From Pseudomonadota bacterium (GTDB taxonomy: Bacteria; Pseudomonadota; Alphaproteobacteria; Micropepsales; Micropepsaceae), in assembly GCA_021851325.1 (NCBI GenBank), contig JAJZDZ010000021.1:1-51068 (forward strand): a DNA stretch of 51,068 bases. The letters are read 5' to 3'. Positions 16,471 to 24,436 of the stretch are shown here, piece by piece. The translations under genes were made by a program, and so were the position numbers. A model generated the notes under the pieces. It did no database searches. It was not told the DNA's origin and worked only from the letters and a program-made list of their open reading frames with translations. The stretch's first letter is position 1. Each line of letters opens with the position of its first letter.

Positions 16471-16506
16471 GCCCACCCAGACTGATCTCTGGGTGGGCAT
16501 TTTGTT
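16471..16506. terminator. Strong intrinsic terminator after the TonB receptor
   Basis: GCCCACCCAG (16471-16480) and CTGGGTGGGC (16489-16498) form a perfect 10-bp stem with an 8-base loop, followed by ATTTTGTT. It lies 26 bases after the receptor stop. The minus-strand photolyase gene ends at 16589, so the stem could also stop that transcript. Confidence 0.85.
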
Positions 16507-16588
16507 CTGCGTGGCGCTCGGAGCCCAGTCCGGAGTTTTGCTTAACCTAATGCGTAAGGCGCGCCGCTACGACGTGGCAGGGTCGAGG

Positions 16589-18112
16589 CTAGGCGAGGGT
16601 TTCAAGGAAACGCTCGGCCGCGTCGGTGTAGGATTTTTTCTTGGCTGCATTCCAGCTTGCGAGGTTGCGGTAGGGCATGGCCATCCGTGGATTCTTCTTG
16701 AGGAGGTCTTCATTGCGGATGAGGAAGGCCCAGTACAGATAGTTGAAAGGGCAGGCCTCCTCTCCCAGCTTCTTGCTGACGTCATAGTGACAGCCCATGC
16801 AGGCGTTCGACATCCGCCGGATATAGGCGCCTGAAGCGGCATAGGGCTTTGAGGCCATGATGCCGCCATCGGCATAAAGTGCCATGCCATGCGTGTTGGG
16901 GAGCTCCACCCAGTCATAGGCGTCGGCATAGACGGCAAGATACCAGTCCTCGATTTCAGCCGGCGCAATGCCGGCGAGGAGAGCAAAATTGCCGGTCACC
17001 ATCAGCCGCTGGATATGGTGGGAATAGGCATGCTTGCGGGTTTGCTCCACCGCCTCGGCGAGGCAGCGCATCCTGGTCGTCGCAGTCCAGTAGAAGGCCG
17101 GCAAAGGCCGCGTCGCGCCGAGTGCATTGCTCGTCGCGTAGTGGGGCATCTTGAGCCAGTAGACCCCGCGCACATATTCGCGCCAGCCCAGTACCTGGCG
17201 GATGAAGCCCTCCACCGCGGCCAGCGGGGCATGCTCCTTGCGATAGGCGTCTTCGGCGGCGGCACAGACCTCCCGGGCGGTCAGAAGACCAAGATTGAGG
17301 GCAGGGGCAAGGAGGCTGTGACAGAGAAAGGGAGCACCCATTGCCATCGCATCCTGGTATTCCCCGAAAAGGGGCAGGGCGATGGTGACAAAATCGGACA
17401 GCGCCGCTAACGCCTCGGCACGCGTCACCGGCCAGCCAAACTCCTCGAGTTCGCCAAAGTTCGCCGCAAAGCGCGATGCAACAAGGGCCATTACGCTGCG
17501 CGTGATACTGTCCGGCTCAAAGCGCAGACGCGGTGGTGGACTGAAATTCCTGGGCAGGGGCTTGCGGTTCTCGGTGTCGAAATTAAAGCGACCGCCAGCC
17601 GGCTTGCTGCCATCCATCAGAATCCCGGTGCGCCGGCGCATTTCCTGGTAGAAGTGCTCCATGCGCAGGGTGCTGCGCCCCTTCGCCCAAAGGGCAAAGT
17701 CGGCGCGAGTGATGAAGAAGCGGTCATCACTGCGGATCTCGAGGGCGCAGGAAAGCTGCGCCGGCCAGGTTCGCATGATCGCATCAAGGCGCCATTCGCC
17801 AGCTTCGGTGACGATCACCCGCTCCGGATGGTAACGCTGGACAGCCCGCGCCAGCTCGCCTGCAAGGCTGTGGCTGTTCTGTGGTGCCTCGAGGGTCACA
17901 TAGTCGACAGCGATGCCCTCGGCGCGGAGTGCGTCAGCGAAGTGGCGCATGGCCGCAAATGTCAGGGCGATCTTCTGGCGATGGTGCCGGACATAGCTGG
18001 CTTCTTCCATCACCTCGGCCATCAGGACCACATCAGAACGCGGATCAAGATCGGCAAGCGAGCTAAGGCCCCGACTGAGCTGGTCACCGAGAACAAGGCG
18101 CAACGTCTTCAC
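16589..18112 (-). CDS. Cryptochrome/photolyase-related protein, FeS-BCP (PhrB) class
   Basis: Predicted 507-residue member of the iron-sulfur bacterial cryptochrome/photolyase class, which binds FAD and a 4Fe-4S cluster and (in Agrobacterium PhrB) repairs 6-4 photoproducts. The N-terminus LRLVLGDQLSRGLSSL is typical. The C-terminal part has CLAEAVEQTRKHAYSHHIQRLMVTGNF and CMGCHYDVSKKLGEEACPFN, which together supply the four cluster Cys residues. It overlaps the DUF3429 gene by ATGA and is the last gene of a four-gene minus-strand operon. Repair versus light-signalling cannot be decided from sequence. Confidence 0.9.
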   Translation of the reverse strand: MKTLRLVLGDQLSRGLSSLADLDPRSDVVLMAEVMEEASYVRHHRQKIALTFAAMRHFADALRAEGIAVDYVTLEAPQNSHSLAGELARAVQRYHPERVIVTEAGEWRLDAIMRTWPAQLSCALEIRSDDRFFITRADFALWAKGRSTLRMEHFYQEMRRRTGILMDGSKPAGGRFNFDTENRKPLPRNFSPPPRLRFEPDSITRSVMALVASRFAANFGELEEFGWPVTRAEALAALSDFVTIALPLFGEYQDAMAMGAPFLCHSLLAPALNLGLLTAREVCAAAEDAYRKEHAPLAAVEGFIRQVLGWREYVRGVYWLKMPHYATSNALGATRPLPAFYWTATTRMRCLAEAVEQTRKHAYSHHIQRLMVTGNFALLAGIAPAEIEDWYLAVYADAYDWVELPNTHGMALYADGGIMASKPYAASGAYIRRMSNACMGCHYDVSKKLGEEACPFNYLYWAFLIRNEDLLKKNPRMAMPYRNLASWNAAKKKSYTDAAERFLETLA

Positions 18113-18555
18113 GGGGAAAGGCCTGCGCCGAGCAGTGAGATCACCACGACGAGTGTCACCGGCAGGCGCAGGCGGCCATACCAGGCGGGCGCGGTGCCGT
18201 TGCGAATTGCGGTGTGGTCAAAGCCAAGAACAGCGACAAAGGCAAGTGCGAGCACGATGAAGCCGAGGCTCTCGGGCAGCAAGGTCGCACCCCAACCGAC
18301 GAGCGCAGGAACGACGCCCGCAAGCAGGCTCGCCGATGGCTCGGTTGTGGCACTGGGCGCGAGCGCAAATCCCCAGTGGACTGCACCCATGAAGGAGAGG
18401 ATCACGGCCGCATAGCTCATGAGGGCATCAAGGCTTTGCGCCTGCCACGGTGGTCCTGCGATGAGGGCGATGCTGGCAAGGCCGACAAAGGGAGCGGCGC
18501 CTGCGGCGGTCAGGCCCAGCGCCAGCGGCGGGATCTTGGTCTGCGGTTGACTCAT
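18109..18555 (-). CDS. DUF3429-like integral membrane protein
   Basis: Predicted 148-residue membrane protein with about five hydrophobic segments: LALGLTAAGAAPFVGLASIA, AVILSFMGAVHWGFAL, LAGVVPALVGWGATLL, LGFIVLALAFVAVLGF and the C-terminal LVVVISLLGAGL. The motif LSFMGAVHWG is characteristic of DUF3429. A longer in-frame start (18651) exists but overlaps the DUF2256 gene; ATG 18555 lies 4 bases after that gene's stop with GGAGG 9 bases upstream, so I chose it. Function is unknown; it is coupled to the photolyase gene by ATGA. Confidence 0.82.
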   Translation of the reverse strand: MSQPQTKIPPLALGLTAAGAAPFVGLASIALIAGPPWQAQSLDALMSYAAVILSFMGAVHWGFALAPSATTEPSASLLAGVVPALVGWGATLLPESLGFIVLALAFVAVLGFDHTAIRNGTAPAWYGRLRLPVTLVVVISLLGAGLSP

Positions 18556-18559
18556 CGGC

Positions 18560-18715
18560 TCATGCCTCCTTCCTGCTCCTGGTGCGACGGCAGCGTTCCG
18601 AACAATATCGTACGGCTTCCCAGTCGCGGGCCCATTTCCGGCGCCAGACAAACGGACGGCCGCAGATGCAGCAGAGCTTGTGTGGCAATTGCGATTTCTT
18701 GCGCAGAGGGGCCAT
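18560..18715 (-). CDS. DUF2256-like small Cys-rich protein
   Basis: Predicted 51-residue protein that is easy to miss. It begins MAPLRKKSQLPHKLCCICGR and carries CCIC followed by RYCSERC, a four-Cys arrangement that would suit a small zinc-binding fold, in a strongly basic background (PFVWRRKWARDW). The size, the Cys pattern and RRKWARDWE fit DUF2256. Its ATG lies 5 bases after the SDR stop and its TGA is 4 bases before the DUF3429 start, so it is part of the photolyase operon. Function is not known; a link to the cryptochrome/photolyase is inferred from the repeated neighbourhood in related bacteria. Confidence 0.85.
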   Translation of the reverse strand: MAPLRKKSQLPHKLCCICGRPFVWRRKWARDWEAVRYCSERCRRTRSRKEA

Positions 18716-18720
18716 CGTGG

Positions 18721-19434
18721 TCACCAGGGGATGGGTTCGCCGCGCCAGTCGAAAAAGGCGCCACTCTCGGCGGAAGAAAGCCGGTCGATCACGGCCATGA
18801 GATGAGCCGCGGCTTCCGCCGGGGTAAGGTGGCTTTGGGTGTTACGCGTGAATGGTGCCGACAAGGGCGTCGCGACTGTCCCTGGATGAAGCGCCACACA
18901 CACGGCCTCGCGGCGGCTGCGGGCCAGTTCGATGGCGCCCGTATGCAGGATCTGGTTCAGCGCAGCCTTGGAGGCGCGATAGCTGAACCAGCCACCGAGG
19001 CGGTTGTCGCCAATGCTGCCCACCCGTGCGGACAGGGCGGCAAAAAGGCTTTTGCCGTCTTTGGGCAACAGCGGCAGCAGATGCTTAAGTGCCAAGGCGG
19101 GCCCGATGGCATTGACCGCAAAGGCATGAGCCATGACCTCCGCCCGGATTTCACGCACACCTCTTTCCGGTCCGCCGACTTGGTCCTGCAGCACCCCGGT
19201 GCTCACAAGTACCAGGCGGAGCGGCAGCGCTGTGGCACGGATACTGTCGGTAATCCCGCTCCAGTCTGCCTCGCAGGTGATATCGAGCGCAGGCACGCTG
19301 TCGCGGCCAAAAGCGAGCACGCCGCCAAAGCTTTCAGACGCCTTGAGCGCGTTCACACATGCCCGTCCTATGGCGCTGCGTGAACCGATAACGACGGCAA
19401 GGCCGCCGGGCGGAAAGCTCTGAAGGTACGACAT
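18721..19434 (-). CDS. SDR family NAD(P)-dependent oxidoreductase
   Basis: Predicted 237-residue classical short-chain dehydrogenase. The cofactor loop VVIGSRSAIGRACV is at the N-terminus, the active-site YRASK (Tyr-x-x-x-Lys) is intact, and VALHPGTVATPLSAPF follows as in CsgA/C-factor-like SDRs. It is the first gene of the minus-strand operon SDR, DUF2256, DUF3429, photolyase. The substrate is unknown. Confidence 0.85.
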   Translation of the reverse strand: MSYLQSFPPGGLAVVIGSRSAIGRACVNALKASESFGGVLAFGRDSVPALDITCEADWSGITDSIRATALPLRLVLVSTGVLQDQVGGPERGVREIRAEVMAHAFAVNAIGPALALKHLLPLLPKDGKSLFAALSARVGSIGDNRLGGWFSYRASKAALNQILHTGAIELARSRREAVCVALHPGTVATPLSAPFTRNTQSHLTPAEAAAHLMAVIDRLSSAESGAFFDWRGEPIPW

Positions 19435-19990
19435 GGGGCCTGGACAGTGGCAACCGACGCGATACGCCTGCTTCCGTCTGACAGATCAGTAAGACACCCA
19501 GGATCCTGCACGACTGGCCTGACGCTGACAGGACTCCGATGCCTGCAGTTCATGGCACATGGGTCCTCGAGCATCCCTGCGGGCTAAAGGGCGGTGGTAC
19601 GGAGCGCCATATGCCGAGCGCGGCCGTTGCGCTGACACCAACCGGCCCACCCAGAGGCTGGGTGCTTGAAGGGGGGGGCCTGACATCCGGCCACTTGCCA
19701 GCTATTTCATCGGTGACCTGCCTGGCAGGTCTGGTCCACCTGGACCCGCTAAGGATCCGCGCGGGAGTTTGCGAATGTCCCTTCCGCGCGCACGGCGGCC
19801 ATAGGCTGGGGGCGCGCCAGCGTCGTCCTTTGCCGCAGGGCGGATATTGCCGCGGTTTTGCCTCCCATAGGTTGTCCGAGGATTGAGGCGGCAGGAACTT
19901 CGGCATCTGGACTTTTGGCCCGTAGTGCTTTTTAAAAGCGCCTCGGCTGACACGCGCTCAGCCCGACCCTCACCCCATCCAGGAGATCTA
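19435..19990. other. Non-coding stretch between divergent genes
   Basis: About 555 bases without a supported gene; a 115-codon open frame at 19539-19886 has no ribosome site and no protein-like pattern. One short hairpin is present (CACCCAG/CTGGGTG, 19648-19664, 3-base loop) without a T-run. Promoters for the photolyase operon and for the DUF6481-like gene must lie here. Confidence 0.45.
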
Positions 19991-20371
19991 ATGCGACGTT
20001 TGAGAGACCCGAAGTTCGACGACCGTCTGTCCACGGCAGCCAAGGCGCGCGAAGCGATGTTGGCCCGCGCCCGCGAGCGGTTGCCGCAAAACAATCCCGA
20101 AGTCGCTCGCCGTCATGCCGAACACACTGCGATCGCCGCTGCGCGCACCGAGCGTCAGGTTGCACGCGAAGCCGAGAAGCGCGCTGCCGCTGAAGCCCGC
20201 GCGGCCGAGGCGCGTGCCGCCGAGTTGGCCGCCGCCGAAGCCCTCGCCCGCGAAGAAGAAGAGAAGGCCGTCGCCAAGCGTGCCGAACTGGACAAGCTCG
20301 CCACGCTGCTCGCGGATCAGAAGGCCGCACGTGATGCCCGCTATGCCGCCCGTAAGGCGCGCCGCAAGTAG
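19991..20371 (+). CDS. DUF6481-like basic coiled-coil protein
   Basis: Predicted 126-residue protein made mainly of Ala, Arg, Glu and Lys. It opens MRRLRDPKFDDRLSTAAKAR and continues as one long charged helix (AREAEKRAAAEARAAEARAA and onward), ending in a basic KAARDARYAARKARRK. I chose ATG 19991 because AGGAGA is at 19981-19986 and the earlier in-frame start at 19883 adds unrelated residues. The pattern fits DUF6481 proteins of alphaproteobacteria, whose function is unknown. The basic tail suggests nucleic-acid or ribosome binding, which is a guess. Confidence 0.75.
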   Translation: MRRLRDPKFDDRLSTAAKAREAMLARARERLPQNNPEVARRHAEHTAIAAARTERQVAREAEKRAAAEARAAEARAAELAAAEALAREEEEKAVAKRAELDKLATLLADQKAARDARYAARKARRK

Positions 20372-20718
20372 CTGGCGCAGCACCTATTCAGTCGTCATTG
20401 AGACGTTGGTACAAAAGCTGGCCAGGCCAGGCGGGGTAGCCGGCGCTGTTGTCAGCTTTTGCACCAAGGCGGTCCTTGCAATCCACGCCGGGATCGCCGC
20501 CTCATACCCTTCATGCGGCGTCGAGCTTGAAGAGGTCATCGGCGAATTGCGCCAGGGTTTTCTTTTCCTTTCGAGCGTGGCGCAGGCTTCGAATTGCCCA
20601 ATTTGTGGGTCCTGCGGCGGGCTTTCAGCGCCTTCAGTTTGGCTACGCGAGAGCGACCTTCTGCAGGCCGTGAAATAGTCCAGAGAAACTCTGCGGCCCT
20701 AATGGCAATCTCCTCCGG
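20372..20718. other. Gap with an inverted repeat and a possible decayed minus-strand ORF
   Basis: No intact gene is seen. On the minus strand directly after the toxin stop, the frame stays open and reads IAIRAAEFLWTISRPAEGR and KLKALKARRRT without a proper start. One frame further the sequence reads TLAQFADDLFKLDAA and stops at 20511. Together these look like a frameshifted remnant, but I cannot name a family. Confidence 0.3.
20408..20465. repeat. 13-bp inverted repeat, one mismatch
   Basis: GGTACAAAAGCTG (20408-20420) and CAGCTTTTGCACC (20453-20465) are inverted copies with one mismatch and a 32-base spacer. It lies just after the DUF6481-like stop codon. It could be a 3' hairpin of that transcript or the end of a lost mobile element. 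Confidence 0.5.
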
Positions 20719-21120
20719 TCAAGCCGTGAGAAGCGAGCATCCAGGCAGCTTTCCCGCGGCTGCGTCGAACGTCAGCATAGTGGAACAGCCGAGCCTTCGA
20801 TAATGGGTCATCATGAGACATTCGGCAAAATCTGCCTTGTCTTCTTCGTAGACAAACAAGGCCCATTCCAATGAACCTTCGTCATCAAACTGCAGCTCTC
20901 GCGTTTCCAGCAGCAGTCTGAAGGCTCGTATCACGTCTGCCTTTGCCAAACCAGCTCGCGACCGCAACACCCACTCGGTCTCCAGAACCGTCAGCAAACT
21001 GACTAGTAAAGGCTCGCCGATCTTGTTGGCCCGGTCTATTTCCGCTTTTGCAGTCCTGGCTTGGCGCGCATCGTCTTTCAAGAGAAACCGCACCAATACA
21101 TTGGTGTCCAGGCCTTGCAT
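20719..21120 (-). CDS. PIN-domain ribonuclease toxin, VapC-like
   Basis: Predicted 133-residue PIN-domain protein. The acidic metal-binding residues are in place: Asp5 in LDTNVLVRF, Glu47 in TVLETEWVL, Asp97 in ADFAECL and Asp119 in LTFDAAA. VapC toxins cut tRNA or rRNA and are neutralised by the antitoxin encoded just upstream; the antitoxin stop and this ATG are separated by one base. Length is normal, so the toxin looks intact. Confidence 0.9.
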   Translation of the reverse strand: MQGLDTNVLVRFLLKDDARQARTAKAEIDRANKIGEPLLVSLLTVLETEWVLRSRAGLAKADVIRAFRLLLETRELQFDDEGSLEWALFVYEEDKADFAECLMMTHYRRLGCSTMLTFDAAAGKLPGCSLLTA

Positions 21121-21121
21121 G

Positions 21122-21337
21122 TCAGCGCTTCATATCGGCGACGGAAAGAGGTGTTCGTCCAGGCTTGTGGAGTGCGCCATAGAGATCGCCCAGGCTGCGT
21201 GTCTTCGCCCGCATGATCACGGTGCCGTCCGGCAGCAGCGTAAAATGAAGCCGATCATGCGCTTTCAAGCCCAACCTGTCCCGAATATCCTTCGGGATGG
21301 TGGTCTGGCCCTTACTCGTCATCGTTGCATTGGACAT
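21122..21337 (-). CDS. AbrB/SpoVT-like antitoxin, VapB-like
   Basis: Predicted 71-residue antitoxin. The N-terminal swapped-hairpin DNA-binding motif reads TMTSKGQTTIPKDIRDRLGL; the C-terminal half would wrap the toxin. AAGGAG is 5 bases before the ATG. That ribosome site lies inside one arm of the 8-bp inverted repeat at 21343-21371, which suits autoregulation by the antitoxin or toxin-antitoxin complex. Confidence 0.9.
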   Translation of the reverse strand: MSNATMTSKGQTTIPKDIRDRLGLKAHDRLHFTLLPDGTVIMRAKTRSLGDLYGALHKPGRTPLSVADMKR

Positions 21338-21342
21338 GAGCT

Positions 21343-21371
21343 CTCCTTACAAAATGTACTTTAGTAAGGAG
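21343..21371. promoter_or_regulatory. Inverted repeat overlapping the antitoxin ribosome site
   Basis: CTCCTTAC (21343-21350) and GTAAGGAG (21364-21371) are perfect 8-bp inverted arms 13 bases apart. On the minus strand the proximal arm contains the AAGGAG used by the antitoxin gene. It may be the operator of the module, an mRNA hairpin hiding the ribosome site, or both. Confidence 0.6.
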
Positions 21372-21518
21372 TGGATGCCTGTCAATGGTAAATTGGAGTG
21401 CGCGGCGGACGAAAATCCACGCATATGCCTGCTTGGCGCCAATGGCGGGCCTGTTGTCTTCTGTCGCTGAGCCGCTGGGTGTCCCCCTGTCCAAGTGTTT
21501 CCTTAGATCGACAGCGTC

Positions 21519-22880
21519 TCAATCGCGGACCGGAGCGGGATCCGAAGCCGGCGCCTGAGTTCGCCTTGCCAGCATCGCCAGCGGCACGCACATCGCCCAT
21601 AGCGCCAGGGCATAAAGGGCGCCGACCGGCCTGGCCTCCACATAGAGGACGAAGGACCCGGCGGCCACGATCAAGGGAATAGCCGGTAGCCAGGGGTAAC
21701 CGAACGCGCGATAGGGCCGCGGAAGATCGGGCTCCTTGCGCCGAAGGACGAAGAAAGCAGCATAGATCAAAATCGCATTGGCGGCATTGACCGTCGCGAT
21801 GAGGCCGAAGACGAGATCGAAGGAGCCGGTCAACGTCAGCGCCAAGGACGCCAGCGAGGTCATCGCCAGCGCGATATGGGGCGTGCCACCGCGATTGACC
21901 CGCCCGAGCCCGGCGGGCAACAGCCGGTCCTCGGTCAGCGCATAGATCACGCGAGGCGCCCCGATCAGATTGGAATGCGCGCAACTCAGCACCACAAGCA
22001 TGGCAATGCCGGCTACAATCACGTGCGAAGACGGCCCCCATATCACGCCTGCGATGAGTGAGAAGGGCGACGGCGTCGCCGCCAGATCTTTGGCGCCTAA
22101 CGTCGCAAGCATAACGGCCATCACGGCGAGATATAGCACCGCGGTGGCCGCCACGCCGCCAAACAAGCTGCGCGGAATGGCGCGCGACGGATCTTCGTTC
22201 TCGCCGGTAAACGCGATTGGCACGTCCCACCCGGCATAGGCACCGTCGATGAGTTGATAGGCTGCGATGATGCCGGCAAAGCCCAGTGGTACGGTGGTCG
22301 CGGCCATCGGATGCGTTACCGGCGCCACATGTGGAGCGAACAGAAAGGCAGCGATGACGAAGGCCAGCAGCGCGATCGCCTTGAGCGCGCTGGTGATCTG
22401 GGTGGCAAAGCGCCCCTCGCGGATACCGGCATAATTGTAGGCGAAGAGCAGGCCTTGCATGGCGGCCGCGACAAGGATCTCGTCGGCGGGTGTCATCGGC
22501 AAGAGCGCACCGAGAAAGTCGGCGAAGGTGACACAGAGCGCGGCGACACCGGCGACGATGGACATCCACATGGTCCAACCCACCGCCAAGCCAGCCACAT
22601 CGCCGAAGGCCCGCCTTGCATAGACATAGCCGCCGCCGTCGCGCGGCATAGCCGTAGCCATCTCCGCTACGATGTTGCAGCCAAGCGTGATGACGGCGGC
22701 GCCGAACAGCAACAGGCCGATCAGCACGTATCCATTCGGCACCAGGGCGGCCATGCTCGACGGGGCGCGCATGATACCGGCGCCGATCATGGCGCCAGTC
22801 CCCACGGCGATGCCGAAAGACGTCCCCAGAACGCGCAGCAGGCGACCGCCGTGCTCCGCTCCGTCTGAAATCACGGCCAT
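21519..22880 (-). CDS. APC-family amino acid permease
   Basis: Predicted 453-residue inner-membrane transporter with about 12 hydrophobic segments. The first helix carries FGIAVGTGAMIGAGIMRAP, the broken-helix substrate site of the amino acid/polyamine/organocation family, followed by GGYVYARRAFGDVAGLAVGW. A longer frame begins at 22985 but adds a non-family extension; I chose ATG 22880 (MAVISDGAEHGG), although its ribosome site is weak. A 505-codon Arg-rich frame on the same strand is only a shadow. The substrate is unknown. Confidence 0.9.
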   Translation of the reverse strand: MAVISDGAEHGGRLLRVLGTSFGIAVGTGAMIGAGIMRAPSSMAALVPNGYVLIGLLLFGAAVITLGCNIVAEMATAMPRDGGGYVYARRAFGDVAGLAVGWTMWMSIVAGVAALCVTFADFLGALLPMTPADEILVAAAMQGLLFAYNYAGIREGRFATQITSALKAIALLAFVIAAFLFAPHVAPVTHPMAATTVPLGFAGIIAAYQLIDGAYAGWDVPIAFTGENEDPSRAIPRSLFGGVAATAVLYLAVMAVMLATLGAKDLAATPSPFSLIAGVIWGPSSHVIVAGIAMLVVLSCAHSNLIGAPRVIYALTEDRLLPAGLGRVNRGGTPHIALAMTSLASLALTLTGSFDLVFGLIATVNAANAILIYAAFFVLRRKEPDLPRPYRAFGYPWLPAIPLIVAAGSFVLYVEARPVGALYALALWAMCVPLAMLARRTQAPASDPAPVRD

Positions 22881-23059
22881 TGCCCGCCCCTGGGTCCATT
22901 CGGCAGCAAAAATAAGCCTTGGGAAGAGACCGATGACAAGAGGGGGATAGGCATGACTGCGGGAATATCGCCCCATTGCGGACATTCGCGGCGCCTCATC
23001 AAGCGGTCATCAGCAGTCTCGCGGTGCTGGCATCGCTGATCTGCGTCGCGATTCATACC

Positions 23060-23206
23060 CGGCAGATCGAGCGGCTTAGCTTCGATCTGCGCTTCAAACG
23101 CATATGGGATTACCACCTTGCCTACTGCCAGGCAGGAATCGAGACCGACGCTTTCAATGTCGGTTTTGCCGGATGGACCGGCCTCAGCCGTAATAACGCC
23201 GTTTGA
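23060..23206 (+). pseudogene. 3'-end remnant of a cyclopropane-fatty-acyl-phospholipid synthase-like gene
   Basis: The plus frame ending at TGA 23204-23206 reads ERLSFDLRFKRIWDYHLAYC then QAGIETDAFNVGFAG. This resembles the C-terminal end of CFA-synthase-like SAM methyltransferases (FDERF-RMWEYYLAYCEAGF type). Upstream residues in the same frame do not continue the family, and the start of the permease gene lies about 180 bases away, so the first 85% or more is missing. Family assignment is by eye and moderately sure. Confidence 0.55.
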
Positions 23207-23251
23207 GAAATGCGCTGTTTCGGAGGGGCGCTGTGCCGCAGGTGCGGGCCA

Positions 23252-24391
23252 TTACGCGGCAAGACCTTGCCAAAATGCCGTGGCGAGACCTGTGGCCCGC
23301 ATATCTCCGGTCGTCGTGCGCCCCATCTTGTTCATCGCATACCCCAGGCTTACGCGCGCATCCATATCAATGATCGCGAGCGATCCGCCATAGCCGCCCC
23401 AGAAGAGCGTGTTCGGATTGGGCATAGGCAGAAATTCGCTCGGTAGGCCGAAGCCCATGCCGTACCGTGCGGGCACGCCCAGGGCGAGATCGGTGCCCTC
23501 TATCTGCAGTTCCAGCGCCCTACGACAGCCGGCCTCCGACATCAGCCGTTTGCCCTTTGCGACGCCGCCATTGGCGAGGAGGGCATGGACTTCCGCAATC
23601 GAGCGCGCATTGCCGTGGCCGCCGGCGGCAGGAATTTCAGCGGCACGCCAGGCGCGCGTGCGGGTGTCGAGCGGGTCGATGCCGGGATTGGTCGCCATGT
23701 TCTTGGCCAGTTCGCTTGCCGCGGTGTCTTCGATGCTGGAGCCCGCGGGCGGTGGGATGAGGTCGGCCACGCGCCCGTCCTCGCTCTCCGGCAGCCCAAT
23801 ATGAAAGTCGGCGCCCAACGGTTTTGCAATCTCTTCGCGGAACACCGTTCCGAGCGAGCGCCCGGTGATCCGCCGTACAACCTCGCCGACGAGAAAGCCC
23901 TGCGTGATCGCGTGGTAGCCGCAGGCCGTGCCCGGTTCCCAAAACGGGGCTTGCGCAGCGAGGAGCGCGGTGACCTTGTCCCAGTCATAGATATCTTCGC
24001 GGCGGATCGGTTCCTTCCAGCCCGACAGGCCGGCGGCATGGCTCATCACATGGCTGACCTTGATACGCTCTTTGCCGTTTGCCGCGAATTCGGGCCAGTA
24101 GCGCGCAACCGGCGCGTCGAAATCGAGGACCCCGCGATCGGCCAGCAACAGCGCTGTCAGCGCGGTCATGGTCTTGGTCGTGGAATAGACGTTGACGATG
24201 GTGTCCCGTTCCCAGGGCCGGGTCCTGGCCTCGTCGGCCCAACCGCCCCACAGGTCGGCCACCGTCTCGCCCTCGAGTGTGGCGCAGAACGAGGCACCTA
24301 CATCCTCGCCACTGGCCAGATTGGCCTCGAACGCGGTCCGTATGCCCGCGAATCTGTCCTGTACGAATCCGTTTGCGTCCGTGCCTGCCAT
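23252..24391 (-). CDS. Serine hydrolase, beta-lactamase/EstB-like family
   Basis: Predicted 379-residue serine hydrolase with the class C beta-lactamase fold, probably an esterase or peptidase. The nucleophile motif is YSTTKTMTAL (Ser-x-x-Lys), GYHAITQGFLVGEVV gives the conserved Tyr motif, and WGGYGGSLAIID is the C-terminal motif. I chose ATG 24391 because GGGGAGA is 5 bases upstream; the longer frame from 24505 adds residues unlike the family. No signal peptide is seen. It is flanked by two gene remnants on the other strand. Confidence 0.88.
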   Translation of the reverse strand: MAGTDANGFVQDRFAGIRTAFEANLASGEDVGASFCATLEGETVADLWGGWADEARTRPWERDTIVNVYSTTKTMTALTALLLADRGVLDFDAPVARYWPEFAANGKERIKVSHVMSHAAGLSGWKEPIRREDIYDWDKVTALLAAQAPFWEPGTACGYHAITQGFLVGEVVRRITGRSLGTVFREEIAKPLGADFHIGLPESEDGRVADLIPPPAGSSIEDTAASELAKNMATNPGIDPLDTRTRAWRAAEIPAAGGHGNARSIAEVHALLANGGVAKGKRLMSEAGCRRALELQIEGTDLALGVPARYGMGFGLPSEFLPMPNPNTLFWGGYGGSLAIIDMDARVSLGYAMNKMGRTTTGDMRATGLATAFWQGLAA

Positions 24392-24436
24392 GCCCGTCTC
24401 CCCGATTGCTGTCCGGGACACACTAGCGAACCCGCT

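Noticed and set aside
18214..19383. 389-codon plus-strand frame opposite the photolyase operon
   Set aside because: It is a shadow of the SDR, DUF2256 and DUF3429 genes, which all have ribosome sites and family motifs.
19648..19664. 7-bp hairpin as terminator
   Set aside because: No T-run on either strand, and it is not placed at a gene end.
19539..19886. 115-codon plus-strand frame
   Set aside because: No ribosome site, no recognisable domain, odd Gly/Pro-rich composition; treated as intergenic.
21382..22899. 505-codon minus-strand open frame with very high Arg and His
   Set aside because: It overlaps the amino acid permease in another frame; the permease has clear membrane helices and family motifs, while this product has none.
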